Part shown: positions 19,629-29,364 of the stretch, in pieces
Layout of the letters: every line of letters starts with the position of its first letter
Numbering within the stretch: the first letter of the stretch is position 1
Assembly: GCF_003226855.1 (NCBI RefSeq)
Contig: NZ_CP029820.1
Span: 545,501-609,500 of the forward strand
Length of the DNA stretch: 64,000 bases
Origin: Blattabacterium sp. (Cryptocercus kyebangensis)
GTDB lineage: Bacteria > Bacteroidota > Bacteroidia > Flavobacteriales > Blattabacteriaceae
Direction: 5' to 3'
The notes under the pieces: model-generated
What the model saw: the letters and a program-made list of their open reading frames with translations, nothing else
What the model was told of the DNA's origin: nothing
Database searches by the model: none
Program-made: the position numbers and the translations under genes

Positions 19629-19636
19629 CAAAGGTA
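19629..19636 (-). promoter_or_regulatory. putative -7 promoter box (TACCTTTG) of folE-cysS
   Basis: On the minus strand this is TACCTTTG, an exact TAnnTTTG match, ending 27 bases before the first folE ATG. It lies in the 144-bp gap between nadE and folE. No convincing -33 element is seen. Confidence 0.5.
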
Positions 19637-19745
19637 CAAAAAGGATTATGTCTTTTTTTTAAGAAAAATACTTTAGATTTTTTAATCTAGAATGTCTAAT
19701 TCTAATACAATTCAATAAAATATGAATAAAATTTTTCATATTTAT

Positions 19746-20552
19746 TCAATTTTTTTTAAGAATATAAGGGATCTTACAGATAGGAATAGGAATAATTTTA
19801 TGCATATTTTTTTGATGTAAAGTTTTATATTTTTGCATTACATTTTTTTCTCTTTCCTTAAAAATATCATAATTGAAAAATTTTTTTTCCTCTTCTGTGA
19901 TTTTCATGGCCCATTCCAATTCTTCATAAGTGGCTTCTAACTGATCTTCATCAGATCTTTGATCATCCCATAATCCATCCGTAGGTTTTGCTTTTTGTAT
20001 ACAATCAAGAATTTTTAATTCTTTAGCTAAAAGACGTATTTCACTTTTTGTTAAATCCGCTATGGGATGGATATCTACTCCTCCATCTCCATATTTTGTA
20101 AAAAATCCAACTCCAAAATCTTCTATTTTGTTTCCAGTTCCTACTACTAAATAATTATTTATATTGGCATAGTAGTATAAAGTTATCATACGAATACGAG
20201 ATTTGGTATTTGCTAGGGCAAGTAGAGTTTTATTTCTTTTTTTAGAAGTATCGTCTACTGTATGAAAAAAAGATAAATATAGAGAAGATAGGTCTTTTTT
20301 TAGATGATGAACATTTAAAAATTTGGATTTTAAAAAAATTGCATGTTTTTGAGATAATAAATTTTTATCCTTTTCTAGGATAGGCATTTCTAATGTTAAA
20401 GTTGGATACTGGGTCATAGCTACTAACATAGATGTTACAGATGAATCTATCCCCCCAGATAGACCAATAATAAATCCATTTGATTGAGATTTTTTTATAT
20501 ATTTTCTTAGCCAGGATATAACATATTCAATTACTTTTTTTGCATTTATCAT
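19746..20552 (-). CDS. nadE: NH3-dependent NAD+ synthetase
   Basis: NadE amidates deamido-NAD to NAD with ATP and ammonia. The PP-loop is FIIGLSGGIDSSVTS near the N-terminus. Further family motifs are VVGTGNKIEDFGVGFFTKYG and DGGVDIHPIADLTKSEIR, plus GLWDDQRSDEDQLEATYEEL. At 268 residues it lacks the glutaminase domain, so it needs free ammonia. That is consistent with a nitrogen-recycling symbiont, though this point is inference. It is divergent from tsaB, with 50 bp between the two starts. Confidence 0.95.
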   Translation of the reverse strand: MINAKKVIEYVISWLRKYIKKSQSNGFIIGLSGGIDSSVTSMLVAMTQYPTLTLEMPILEKDKNLLSQKHAIFLKSKFLNVHHLKKDLSSLYLSFFHTVDDTSKKRNKTLLALANTKSRIRMITLYYYANINNYLVVGTGNKIEDFGVGFFTKYGDGGVDIHPIADLTKSEIRLLAKELKILDCIQKAKPTDGLWDDQRSDEDQLEATYEELEWAMKITEEEKKFFNYDIFKEREKNVMQKYKTLHQKNMHKIIPIPICKIPYILKKN

Positions 20553-20602
20553 TTTAAATTGTTTTTAGATATTTCATAAAAAAATTTTTAATATTTAAAA
20601 AA

Positions 20603-21247
20603 ATGTCCTTAATTCTTAATTTAGAAACTTCTACAAAAAATTGTTCGGTTAGTGTTTCCAAAAATGGAGAATGTATTACCTCTGTAGAAGAACGTTCGGA
20701 TAAATATCTTCATTCAGAAAAATTACATACATTTATACAATATGCTATAAAAATTTCTAAAATTGATATAAATGATTTGCAATCAGTTTGTGTTAGCCAA
20801 GGTCCTGGTTCATACACTTCACTAAGAATAGGAATATCTGCTGCTAAAGGTTTGTGTTACTCATTAGGAGTTCCTTTATTATCGTTGGATTCATTAACAA
20901 TTATGAGTCAAAAGATAGATATAAAAGATGGATTTTTAATACCTATGATACATGCAAAATCCGATTTTTTTTATACATCCTTATTTAATAGATTAAAAAA
21001 AAGGTTGTGTCCTATCTCTATAAAGAATTTAAATGATAAATATTTCAGATTAATCACAAAAAATAAAAAAGTATATTTTTTTGGAAATGTAAATTTTCAA
21101 GAAAAAGAAAAGAATTTATTTACAGATTATTTTCATTTTTTTTCTCATATTTATCCCTCTGCAATGGATATGGCCTTTCTTTCTTATGTTAAATTTTGTA
21201 ATAAAAAGTTCAATAATATTGAAGATTTTATTCCTTTTTATTTATGA
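20603..21247 (+). CDS. tsaB: tRNA threonylcarbamoyladenosine biosynthesis protein TsaB
   Basis: TsaB works with TsaD and TsaE to put the threonylcarbamoyl group on A37 of ANN-reading tRNAs. The ASKHA-type N-terminus ILNLETSTKNCSVSVSKNG, the motif VSQGPGSYTSLRIGISAAKG and LSLDSLTIM are typical. The 214-residue protein is somewhat shorter in the C-terminal half, which is diverged. It is the first gene of a + strand run that continues with hemC after a 75-bp gap. The partner genes lie outside the window. Confidence 0.92.
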   Translation: MSLILNLETSTKNCSVSVSKNGECITSVEERSDKYLHSEKLHTFIQYAIKISKIDINDLQSVCVSQGPGSYTSLRIGISAAKGLCYSLGVPLLSLDSLTIMSQKIDIKDGFLIPMIHAKSDFFYTSLFNRLKKRLCPISIKNLNDKYFRLITKNKKVYFFGNVNFQEKEKNLFTDYFHFFSHIYPSAMDMAFLSYVKFCNKKFNNIEDFIPFYL

Positions 21248-21322
21248 TGATGAATAGATTCTATTTTTATTTCATTTATATGTTTTTTATTTATTCCGAA
21301 AAAAGTAAAAATATATATTTTC

Positions 21323-22258
21323 TTGAATAGAATTATTAGAATTGGAACAAGAAATAGTCCACTAGCCGTTTATCAAGCTAGAGAAGTTCAAACTTTTCTT
21401 CGTAAAAAAGGTTATTCTTCTCGTTTATTTTTTATAAAATCTGAAGGAGATTTAATTCAAAATATTCCTATTCATAAATTAAAAAAATCAGGTGTTTTTA
21501 CTAGAAAAATTACTCAGGTAATGCTTTCAGGAGTAATTGATATTGCGGTGCATTCTTTAAAAGATGTTCCAACTAAATTACCAGAAGAAATAGTTCTTTC
21601 TGCTTATTTAAAAAGAGGGAGTTTTTCTGATTTATTAGTATATAAAGGATCCAATAATTTTTTATTAGATTCAAATATCCATGCCATTATTGCTACTGGA
21701 AGTCTTAGGAGGGGAGCTTTTTGGAGAAATCGTTATCCAAATAATACTATTGTAGATTTAAGAGGGAATATAAATACTAGATTAAAAAAATTACGTGAAA
21801 ATTATTGGAAAGGAGCTCTTTTTGCAAAGATAGGATTGGAACGTTTGGGAATATTACATAATTTAGATGGATTAAATTTTCAAGTATTAAATTGGATGAT
21901 CCCTTCTCCTGGACAAGGAACTATTGTTGTTTCTACATTGAAAAATAATGATTTTATCCACCATTTAACTGAAAAATTAGACGATAAGGAAACTAGATTA
22001 TCTGCAAATATAGAACGTCAGTTTTTGAGAACTTTAGAATGTGGATGTATGACTCCAATAGGTGCTCATGCGGTTATTAAAAACAAAATTACTTATTTTA
22101 CAGGAGTGTTGTTTAGTTTAGATGGTATGCAAAAAATACAAAAAACAAAAATAGGATCTCATAATGATCTTATTGGAATTGAGTGCGCTAAGGAAATATT
22201 AAAAGAAGGGGGAATGGAAATTTTACAAAAGATAAGGGAAAAAAATATTTCAAAATAA
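21323..22258 (+). CDS. hemC: hydroxymethylbilane synthase (porphobilinogen deaminase)
   Basis: HemC joins four porphobilinogen units into hydroxymethylbilane for heme synthesis. Landmarks are IRIGTRNSPLAVYQA at the N-terminus, AVHSLKDVP, ATGSLRRGAFW, and the dipyrromethane-cofactor cysteine, Cys242, in LECGCMTPIGAHA (the usual GGC is CGC here). The start is TTG at 21323, chosen because no ATG gives the family's N-terminal strand. At 311 residues it is complete. It is 3 bp before trkH and in the same run as the broken hemD, the next enzyme of the pathway. Confidence 0.94.
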   Translation: MNRIIRIGTRNSPLAVYQAREVQTFLRKKGYSSRLFFIKSEGDLIQNIPIHKLKKSGVFTRKITQVMLSGVIDIAVHSLKDVPTKLPEEIVLSAYLKRGSFSDLLVYKGSNNFLLDSNIHAIIATGSLRRGAFWRNRYPNNTIVDLRGNINTRLKKLRENYWKGALFAKIGLERLGILHNLDGLNFQVLNWMIPSPGQGTIVVSTLKNNDFIHHLTEKLDDKETRLSANIERQFLRTLECGCMTPIGAHAVIKNKITYFTGVLFSLDGMQKIQKTKIGSHNDLIGIECAKEILKEGGMEILQKIREKNISK

Positions 22259-22261
22259 ATC

Positions 22262-24016
22262 ATGATCCAAATTAAGTTCCGAAAATTATTACCATTATTG
22301 ACTCCAATTATATTTTTGTATATAATTATTTCTTTAGGATGGAAAACTTCCATAAATCCTTTTTTTAATATAGGAATACTTATTGGAATGATATTAATAT
22401 TAAGTTTTTTCCATTTTTTTATCCTTTTTGAAAAAACATTGGATAAAGGATATCAATCTATGATATTTTTATCTTTTTTCGTTTTTATTCCCTCTATACT
22501 ATTTTCTATTGGAAAAATTTTTTTTTATGAAAACGAAAAAATTACAGATGTAAGAGGAATTCTATTAGTTAGTTTAACTATATATATATTAATTCGTGTT
22601 ACCTATTTTATGCGAAAAATATACGTAAGAATTCATAATCCTGTTTTTATTTTTATTACCAGTTTTGTTTTTCTATCTTTTTTAGGATCTGTATTGCTTA
22701 TGCTTCCATCATCAACCGTTAAGAAAATATCATTTATAGATGCTTTATTTACTTCTACTAGTGCTGTATGTGTTACTGGATTAGGAGTATTAGATACATC
22801 CAAAGATTTTACCCATTTAGGAAAAGTTATTATTCTAACTTTAGTAGAACTTGGAGGATTAGGAATTTTAACCGTTACTTCTTTTTTTAGTTATTTTTTT
22901 AGGGATGGTTTTTCTTTTAGGGAGGGAATTTATATAAGAAATTTTTTGAATACAAAGACTACAAGTAATGTTCTTTTTTTAGCCGTAAAAGTAGTTTTAC
23001 TTACTTTAATAGTAGAAATGGTAGGTGCTTTATTAATCTATTTTTCTATTAAGAACGAAAGGGATATTATCGAATCTGATAGTCCTTTATTTTTTTCTAT
23101 TTTTCATTCTATATCTGCTTTTTGTAATGGAGGATTTTCTACTCTTAGTAAAGGTCTTTATTCTGAATCTGTAAGATTTAATTATTTATTACAATTTATT
23201 ATTGCATGTTTATTAATATTGGGTGGGATAGGATTTAATATTTTATTTAATTTTTTTACATATGTATGGTTAACTTTTAAAAAATATTTTTATAAAATTT
23301 TTAAAGATGAATATTTTAGATATCCTGTACATATTTTCACTTTAAATACAAAAATTGTTTTATTTACAACCTTTTTTTTACTTTTTTTTGGAACTATTTT
23401 TTATTATATAAGCGAATATCATTACTCTCTTTCAGAACATTCTTCTATTATTGGAAAGTGTACTGTTTCATTTTTTTCTTCTGCGACATCTAGAACAGCT
23501 GGATTTCAAGTATTGGATATGCAAAGATGGACTCCATTCACTATATTATTTACTATTTTTTTGATGTGGGTTGGTGCTTCTCCAGCTTCTACAGGTGGAG
23601 GAATTAAGACAAGTACTTTTGCATTAGCATTAATGAACATTATTTCTTTATCTATAGGAAAAGATAGATTAGAAATTCAAAGAAAAGAAATTTCTTCAAA
23701 ATCTGTTAGACTTGCTTTTGCAATTATAATATTATCTCTTATTATCATATATATAAGTATTTTGATTATTCTTTTTTTAGATCCAAAAAAAGATATTTTA
23801 TCCATTTCTTTTGAAGCTTTCTCGGCTTTTTCAACAGTAGGATTATCTTTAGGAATTACTCCTAATTTATCCAATGGAAGTAAGTTAGTTTTAATTATTT
23901 TGATGTTATTAGGAAGAATAGGCGTTTTGAATATTATGATAGGATTGTTAAAAAGAAATCGAATCAATTCTTCTTATTATTATCAATATCCTCAAGGATA
24001 CATTCTCATCAATTAA
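22262..24016 (+). CDS. trkH: TrkH/KtrB-family potassium uptake channel subunit
   Basis: This 584-residue protein has many membrane helices and the four pseudo-repeats of the Trk/Ktr superfamily. Selectivity-filter regions are seen as TSTSAVCVTGLGV, SAFCNGGFSTL, SATSRTAGFQVL and AFSTVGLSLGI. The loop GASPASTGGGIKTST is also typical. It forms the ion path, and the TrkA subunit downstream gates it. The two genes are 6 bp apart, so one transcript is likely. The N-terminal 90 residues add extra helices, a common trait in Bacteroidota. Ion preference (K+) is inferred from family membership. Confidence 0.93.
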   Translation: MIQIKFRKLLPLLTPIIFLYIIISLGWKTSINPFFNIGILIGMILILSFFHFFILFEKTLDKGYQSMIFLSFFVFIPSILFSIGKIFFYENEKITDVRGILLVSLTIYILIRVTYFMRKIYVRIHNPVFIFITSFVFLSFLGSVLLMLPSSTVKKISFIDALFTSTSAVCVTGLGVLDTSKDFTHLGKVIILTLVELGGLGILTVTSFFSYFFRDGFSFREGIYIRNFLNTKTTSNVLFLAVKVVLLTLIVEMVGALLIYFSIKNERDIIESDSPLFFSIFHSISAFCNGGFSTLSKGLYSESVRFNYLLQFIIACLLILGGIGFNILFNFFTYVWLTFKKYFYKIFKDEYFRYPVHIFTLNTKIVLFTTFFLLFFGTIFYYISEYHYSLSEHSSIIGKCTVSFFSSATSRTAGFQVLDMQRWTPFTILFTIFLMWVGASPASTGGGIKTSTFALALMNIISLSIGKDRLEIQRKEISSKSVRLAFAIIILSLIIIYISILIILFLDPKKDILSISFEAFSAFSTVGLSLGITPNLSNGSKLVLIILMLLGRIGVLNIMIGLLKRNRINSSYYYQYPQGYILIN

Positions 24017-24022
24017 AAAAGT

Positions 24023-24721
24023 ATGAAAATTATAATTATTGGTTTAGGAAATTTTGGGAGATCTTTAGCTCTTAATTTAACAGATAACGGACATGAAGTT
24101 TTTGGAGTAGACCATAAAATGGAAAAAGTAGACTTATTAAAAGATCATATAGCAGATGTAGTTTGTATGGATGCTAATAACGAAGCTGCTTATAAAGTAT
24201 TGCCTATACAACAAGCTGACTTGGGAATTGTTGCTATTGGAGAAAATGAAGGATCTTCAATAGTAACTACGGCTATATTAAAAAAATATAAAAATCTTAG
24301 AATAGTCAGTAGATCTTTATCAGAGATACATGATACTATATTAGAGGCTATGGGAATTAATGATGTAATTCATCCGGAACAAGACGCAGCTTTTCGGTTG
24401 ACAAAACAAATATCTTTTAATTATGCTTTAGATTATTTTAGAGTAGACAATAAACATTCTATTGCAGAAGTTTTTTCTCCATGTTCCTTTAGTGGAAAAT
24501 CGGTTAAAAGTCTTAAATTAACACAAAAATATTCTGTTTCCTTAATTACTGTAATACGAGAAATTAAAAATTCTATTTCTTCCAATGGAAAATCTAAAAA
24601 AAAAGTTATAGGATTAGTGACTGGGGATACTATTTTACAAAAAGGAGATATATTGACTCTTTTTGGATCTAATAAATCTATAATGAATTTTTTAAAAGAT
24701 AAAGTAACAAATCATGATTAA
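24023..24721 (+). CDS. trkA: Trk/Ktr potassium uptake regulatory subunit (RCK/TrkA-N)
   Basis: A cytoplasmic RCK protein that binds nucleotide and gates the TrkH channel. The Rossmann fold opens with IIIGLGNFGRSLALNL; the acidic end of strand 2 is VFGVDHKMEKVD. An RCK C-terminal (TrkA-C) domain follows from about residue 140. At 232 residues it is a single RCK unit of the KtrA type, rather than the double TrkA of E. coli. Its last codons overlap the start of hemD by 8 bp. Confidence 0.94.
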   Translation: MKIIIIGLGNFGRSLALNLTDNGHEVFGVDHKMEKVDLLKDHIADVVCMDANNEAAYKVLPIQQADLGIVAIGENEGSSIVTTAILKKYKNLRIVSRSLSEIHDTILEAMGINDVIHPEQDAAFRLTKQISFNYALDYFRVDNKHSIAEVFSPCSFSGKSVKSLKLTQKYSVSLITVIREIKNSISSNGKSKKKVIGLVTGDTILQKGDILTLFGSNKSIMNFLKDKVTNHD

Positions 24722-25387
24722 AATACTTATGACAAAATCGGGAGATTATTCTTCTTTTTCTAAAAAAATTTTTTTTGTAAAATCTTGTAATTTTTTATCC
24801 ATAAAATATTTCATTTTAGATAAAAGACCTATTTTAAATGATCAACTAATTTTTACTAGTTGTAATGGAGTGAAGGGCTTCCTATATAATTTTGGAAAAG
24901 ATTTTTTGAAAAAAAAAAAGTTTATGTAGTTGGATCTAAAACTTTTTTTTTTCTAAAAAATTGTGGAATTTTTTCCTTTATTTTTAGAAAAAATTATGTT
25001 CAAGATCTTATGAATGAAATTTTTAAAAAAAAATCAAATCAATCTTATGATTGGTTTTGTGGAAAAAAGAGTAGTATGAATAAATGGACATTTTTTGAAA
25101 AAAAAAATATTTTTCTGAATCAATATGAAGTTTATCAAACTTTATTTCTTCCTAAGAAAATAAAAAATTTATCTAGTTATCATGGAATCATATTTTTTAG
25201 TCCCTCTGGAGCAAAATCTTTTTTTATAAAAAATAGAATACAATATAATTCCAAAACGGAATTTTTCGCTATAGGAAAAACAACAGCTAAATTTGTTTCA
25301 AAGTTTTTGGATAAAAAAATATGGATTCCGGATAATCCTTCTTTAAAAGAAATTTTTATTCTTATAAAAAAAATTTTTTATTTTTGA
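24714..25387 (+). pseudogene. hemD: uroporphyrinogen-III synthase (hemD), split by a one-base frameshift in an A11 tract
   Basis: HemD closes hydroxymethylbilane to uroporphyrinogen III. The first 71 codons (24714-24929) hold IFTSCNGVKGFL and run into a stop just after an 11-A run at 24909-24919. With one more A in the run the frame continues without a stop as VYVVGSKTFFFLKNCG into the C-terminal part, which has GIIFFSPSGAKSFF and FAIGKTTAKFVSKF. The joined protein would have about 224 residues, the normal size. No other lesion is seen. It may be a sequencing error, a new pseudogene, or a gene rescued by polymerase slippage at the poly(A) run, as reported for Buchnera and Blochmannia. Confidence 0.85.
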
Positions 25388-25526
25388 TTTATTAATCAAT
25401 AAAAGAGAATAATAAAACTATTTTTTTTACATAAAATTTTATAAAACATCCATAAAAAATTTAATCTTATCACTAACTTATAATATAAAAAGATGGATTT
25501 TATTACAAGTTCTTTTTTTTACATTT

Positions 25527-26798
25527 TTATATATAAGGATATTTATATTTTTTACTTTCTTGAAAAAAAGGATGTCCAATAGAATTGAGTTTTTTTCTAT
25601 TTAAATTTATAAATAATATATAAATAAAAATATTTCCTATTAGTAATAAAGCTCCTATTTCATGTAATCCAAATTTTGGATAAAAGGGGTCATTGACAAT
25701 GACATCTGGGGCTATTAAATTGTATATATCTATATAATGCCCAACGAGTAAAGAAGAAGAAACTATAAGTACTATTTTTGGATTAATTTTGCTTTTACTA
25801 CTCATTAAACCAAAAAAAGGAACCAAAAAATTTAGAATAAGCATCCAAAAATGGATATTTCCATATAGTTCTTCTCTTTTCAAGAAATGAGATACTTCTT
25901 CTGGAATATTTCCGTACCAATAAAGTAAAAATTGTGAAAACCAAAAATAACTCCACAATAAACTACTAGAAAAAAGATACTTACTTAAGTCATGCAAATG
26001 ATTTTCATTAAAAAAAGGAAAACATCCTATTTTTTTTAGATAAATAGAAAGGATAGTAATAGTTCCAATCCCAGTTACCATATAAGAGCTTAAAACATAC
26101 CAACTAAACAAAGTACTAAACCAGTGAGGATTCAAGGACATAATCCAATCCCATCCCATAAAAATAGATGTTATAGAAAAAAATATTATAAAAATAATGG
26201 AAAGAAAATTTAATTTTTTGTAATCGTTCAAAGAACGTGTCATATTCAAAATATGAGACGTTTTTTTTATTTTAAAATAAAAAAAATTCCAACCTATTAT
26301 ATAAATTAAACTTCTTATTAAGAAAAAAGGGATGTTTAGAAAAGCTCTTTTACTTGAAATAAGTTTATCATATTTTAATGAAGTAGGATCATATAGATTA
26401 ATATCCATCCAGTGAAATATATGAATAATATCCATGGAATTTAATAAAAAAAATATTAGAATCATAAAACATCCATATGGAATAAAAGAAGCTAATTCCT
26501 CTATGATAGGATGAATTATGATGGACCATCCTGATTGTGATGCATATTGTATTCCTAAAAATAATAAAGATCCTAGAGAAATAGTAGTAAAATAAAAAAT
26601 AGCTATATATAACCCTATCCAAGGTTTATTTTCTTTTTTTTCTTCTTTTTTATTCGAAATCGTTTTTAGAAAAAAAAATTTTTTTTGGTTAAAATCTATT
26701 CTATTTAAAATAGGAATTTTATCAAAAAAAAGAAGAAAAAAACCTAACGTCATTAGAAAAAAAATAATTTTTTTTAATTTTTTAGAAAATTTATACAT
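25527..26798 (-). CDS. actF: alternative complex III subunit ActF (quinone-interacting membrane subunit)
   Basis: This 423-residue membrane protein, with about ten helices, is the last gene of the six-gene alternative complex III cluster, a quinol:cytochrome c/electron-acceptor oxidoreductase. It belongs to the ActF family, related to the NrfD-like ActC. The conserved segment GWDWIMSLNPHWFSTLFSWY and the membrane motif SLLWSYFWFSQFLLYWYGNIPEE are characteristic. It follows actE by 6 bp. No terminal oxidase gene follows it here, although one often does in free-living relatives. Confidence 0.9.
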   Translation of the reverse strand: MYKFSKKLKKIIFFLMTLGFFLLFFDKIPILNRIDFNQKKFFFLKTISNKKEEKKENKPWIGLYIAIFYFTTISLGSLLFLGIQYASQSGWSIIIHPIIEELASFIPYGCFMILIFFLLNSMDIIHIFHWMDINLYDPTSLKYDKLISSKRAFLNIPFFLIRSLIYIIGWNFFYFKIKKTSHILNMTRSLNDYKKLNFLSIIFIIFFSITSIFMGWDWIMSLNPHWFSTLFSWYVLSSYMVTGIGTITILSIYLKKIGCFPFFNENHLHDLSKYLFSSSLLWSYFWFSQFLLYWYGNIPEEVSHFLKREELYGNIHFWMLILNFLVPFFGLMSSKSKINPKIVLIVSSSLLVGHYIDIYNLIAPDVIVNDPFYPKFGLHEIGALLLIGNIFIYILFINLNRKKLNSIGHPFFQESKKYKYPYI

Positions 26799-26804
26799 TG
26801 TATT

Positions 26805-27419
26805 TCATCTATTTATTTTTTTTAGATACATTACATATTCTGATAATTTCCATCTATCACTTTCATTTAATTGAGAAGCATAAGAACTCATATTGTTTTT
26901 ACCATAAGTAATAACATGATAAATGCTTCCAATAGTAAGATCCCTATCTTTATAATTAGGAATCCCAAATATTTTTTCATTTTTGACTAAAATTCCTTGT
27001 CCATCTCCATTATCTCCATGACATATAGAACAATTTATTTTATATAGTTTTTCTCCATCTTCTATGTTTTTCTTGTATTTATCCTCGTTTTTTTCTTTTT
27101 TTGAAAAAGTATTATATTCCTTATTTTTTTTTCTTATGTAAGAAAGAATTTCATAAGAATTTCTTGGAATAGTTCCTTTCACTGGTAAAAGAGAGGAAGT
27201 TTTTTCTTTTAAAAAAAGAGAAATTTTAATTTTTCTAACAGTTTTTTTGTAATTAGGGTATGGTTCTGAATAAGGTTCATAAGCATCCGAATAGTACATA
27301 TCTGGCATATATACTCTATTGGGTTTTGATTTATCAAACCAACAGGAATTCAATGATCCATTAATAAATATAAATAAAAAAAGTAAAATAACATAAAAAT
27401 ATTTATTATTCATAATCAA
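26805..27419 (-). CDS. actE: alternative complex III subunit ActE (monoheme c lipoprotein)
   Basis: The N-terminal hydrophobic segment ends in a lipobox-like LNSC (about residues 24-27), so it is probably a lipid-anchored protein facing the periplasm. One class-I cytochrome c domain has heme motif CSICHGDNGDGQG, and a distal Met candidate lies in KNNMSSYASQL. The conserved YMPDMYYSDAYEPYSE near the N-terminus is typical for the ActE family. It probably passes electrons from the pentaheme subunit to a carrier or oxidase. At 204 residues it is complete. Position between actD and actF supports the call. Confidence 0.9.
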   Translation of the reverse strand: MIMNNKYFYVILLFLFIFINGSLNSCWFDKSKPNRVYMPDMYYSDAYEPYSEPYPNYKKTVRKIKISLFLKEKTSSLLPVKGTIPRNSYEILSYIRKKNKEYNTFSKKEKNEDKYKKNIEDGEKLYKINCSICHGDNGDGQGILVKNEKIFGIPNYKDRDLTIGSIYHVITYGKNNMSSYASQLNESDRWKLSEYVMYLKKINR

Positions 27420-27429
27420 TCTTTTTATG

Positions 27430-27960
27430 TTAAATTATTCTTTTTACGTTTACTTCCATAGCTCCATTTTCTTTTAATAAATTCAATATTTTTTCAACAT
27501 TGTTTTTTGCATAAATTTCTATTAGAAACATATTATCAGTAGTTCTTTCATCTGGATTTTTTGGAGAAGACCCAGGGAATAATCTACATTGGATAAGATA
27601 AGTGATACACATAAAATGTGCAGAAAAAAAAATGGAAAATTCAAATATTACAGGAATAAAAGAGGGTAGATTCCTAATCCAAGAAAAAGAAGGTTTTCCT
27701 CCAATATTTTGTGGCCAATCATAAATCATGGTATACCAAGTAAGTAGACTTGCCATAAAAAATCCAAAAAATCCATATAAAAAGGATAAAAAAGATAAAT
27801 TAGTTTTTTTTAATTCAAGTATTTTGTCTAAACCGTGAACTGGAAATGGAGAATATACTTCATATATAGTTATCTTTTTTTTTATAAGAATTTTTATACT
27901 ATTGATCATTAAATCATCATTATTGTATAATGCATGAATATTAAATTCGGATTTATTCAT
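27430..27960 (-). CDS. actD: alternative complex III subunit ActD (DUF3341)
   Basis: A 176-residue membrane protein of the DUF3341 family with two helices. The motif YEVYSPFPVHGLD and the segment WPQNIGGKPSFSWIRNLPSF, followed by FEFSIFFSAH, are conserved in ActD. It is a structural subunit without a cofactor. It starts 2 bp after the actC stop codon. No sign of truncation. Confidence 0.92.
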   Translation of the reverse strand: MNKSEFNIHALYNNDDLMINSIKILIKKKITIYEVYSPFPVHGLDKILELKKTNLSFLSFLYGFFGFFMASLLTWYTMIYDWPQNIGGKPSFSWIRNLPSFIPVIFEFSIFFSAHFMCITYLIQCRLFPGSSPKNPDERTTDNMFLIEIYAKNNVEKILNLLKENGAMEVNVKRII

Positions 27961-27962
27961 TT

Positions 27963-29351
27963 TTATTTTTTTGTAATACTGGTACTTATTTTAGAAGATT
28001 TCAGTATTGTTTTTAATTCCGACTGTGATATAACTGGAAATACACGTATGTATAGCAAATAAAGGACAAAAAAGAAACCTATGGTACCTATAAAAATACC
28101 GACATCTACAAATGAAGGAAGAAAACCTGTCCAAGATGAAGGAAGATAATCATGACTAAGATTTAAAACGATAATATCAAATCTTTCAAACCACATTCCA
28201 ATATTTATGATAATAGCTATTATATAAGACCAAAAAAAACTTCTACGTATTGATTTTATCCATAATAATTGTGGAATTAAAACATTACAAATTATTAAAA
28301 TCCAAAAAGCCCACCAGAATGGACCAGTTGCTGCTTTTACAGAAAAATAAATAAATTTTTCGTAGGGATTACTAGAATACCATGCTAAAATAAATTCGGA
28401 TATATATGCTAATAGAACTATTCCCCCTGTTAATAAAATGATCATATTCATATATTCAATATGATTTCTCGTAATATAACTCTCTAGAGAGAGTACTTTT
28501 CTTGCCACACCTAATAAAGTTTGGACCATAGCAAAACCAGAAAATATAGCTCCAGCAACAAAATAAGGAGGAAAAATAGTACTATGCCATCCCTTAATTA
28601 CAGAGGTTGAAAAATCAAAAGAAACAATTGTATGTACAGAAAAAACTAATGGAGTGCAAAGTCCTGCTAAAACTAAAGAAATTTCTTCAAATCTTTTCCA
28701 ATCTTTGGATCTTCCTCCCCATCCGAAACTAAGAATACCATATATTTTTTTTTGGATAGGATCTTTTACTCTATCTCGTATCATGGCAAAATCTGGAATT
28801 AATCCCATAAACCAAAAAACAGTAGAAACGGAAAAATAAGTACTAATCGCAAATACATCCCATAAAAGTGGAGAATTAAAATTAGGCCATAAACTTCCAA
28901 ATTGATTAGGAATAGGTAATACCCAATGGGCATTCCAGGGTCTACCCATATGAATAATAGGGAATAATCCAGCTTGTATAACCGCAAATATTGTCATAGC
29001 TTCAGCTGATCGATTAATAGATAAACGCCATTTTTGACGAAATAATAATAAAACTGCGGAAATTAAAGTCCCTGCATGACCAATACCTACCCACCAAACA
29101 AAATTAGTTATATCCCAAGCCCAATTAACGGTTCTATTTAACCCCCATACTCCTATTCCTGTACTTACAGTGTAAAAAATACATCCTAATCCCCAAAAAA
29201 AAGCTAAAATTGAAATAAAAAAAGAAATCCACCATAATGATCCAGCTTTTTTTTCTATAGGATTCAGGATATCTTCAGTAATATTTTGAAATGTTTTATT
29301 TCCGATAATTAATGGTTCTCGTATAGGGTTGGATTCACGGTTATTTAGCAT
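27963..29351 (-). CDS. actC: alternative complex III subunit ActC (NrfD/PsrC-like)
   Basis: A polytopic NrfD-family protein of 462 residues with about ten helices, thought to hold the quinol site. Conserved stretches include WAWDITNFVWWVGIGHAGTL and FDFSTSVIKGWHSTIFPPYF. The second includes residues that in known structures line the quinol/proton path. It is preceded by actB at 13 bp. The high conservation against the drifted neighbours suggests strong selection on respiration. Confidence 0.94.
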   Translation of the reverse strand: MLNNRESNPIREPLIIGNKTFQNITEDILNPIEKKAGSLWWISFFISILAFFWGLGCIFYTVSTGIGVWGLNRTVNWAWDITNFVWWVGIGHAGTLISAVLLLFRQKWRLSINRSAEAMTIFAVIQAGLFPIIHMGRPWNAHWVLPIPNQFGSLWPNFNSPLLWDVFAISTYFSVSTVFWFMGLIPDFAMIRDRVKDPIQKKIYGILSFGWGGRSKDWKRFEEISLVLAGLCTPLVFSVHTIVSFDFSTSVIKGWHSTIFPPYFVAGAIFSGFAMVQTLLGVARKVLSLESYITRNHIEYMNMIILLTGGIVLLAYISEFILAWYSSNPYEKFIYFSVKAATGPFWWAFWILIICNVLIPQLLWIKSIRRSFFWSYIIAIIINIGMWFERFDIIVLNLSHDYLPSSWTGFLPSFVDVGIFIGTIGFFFVLYLLYIRVFPVISQSELKTILKSSKISTSITKK

Positions 29352-29364
29352 AAATTTTTTCTAT

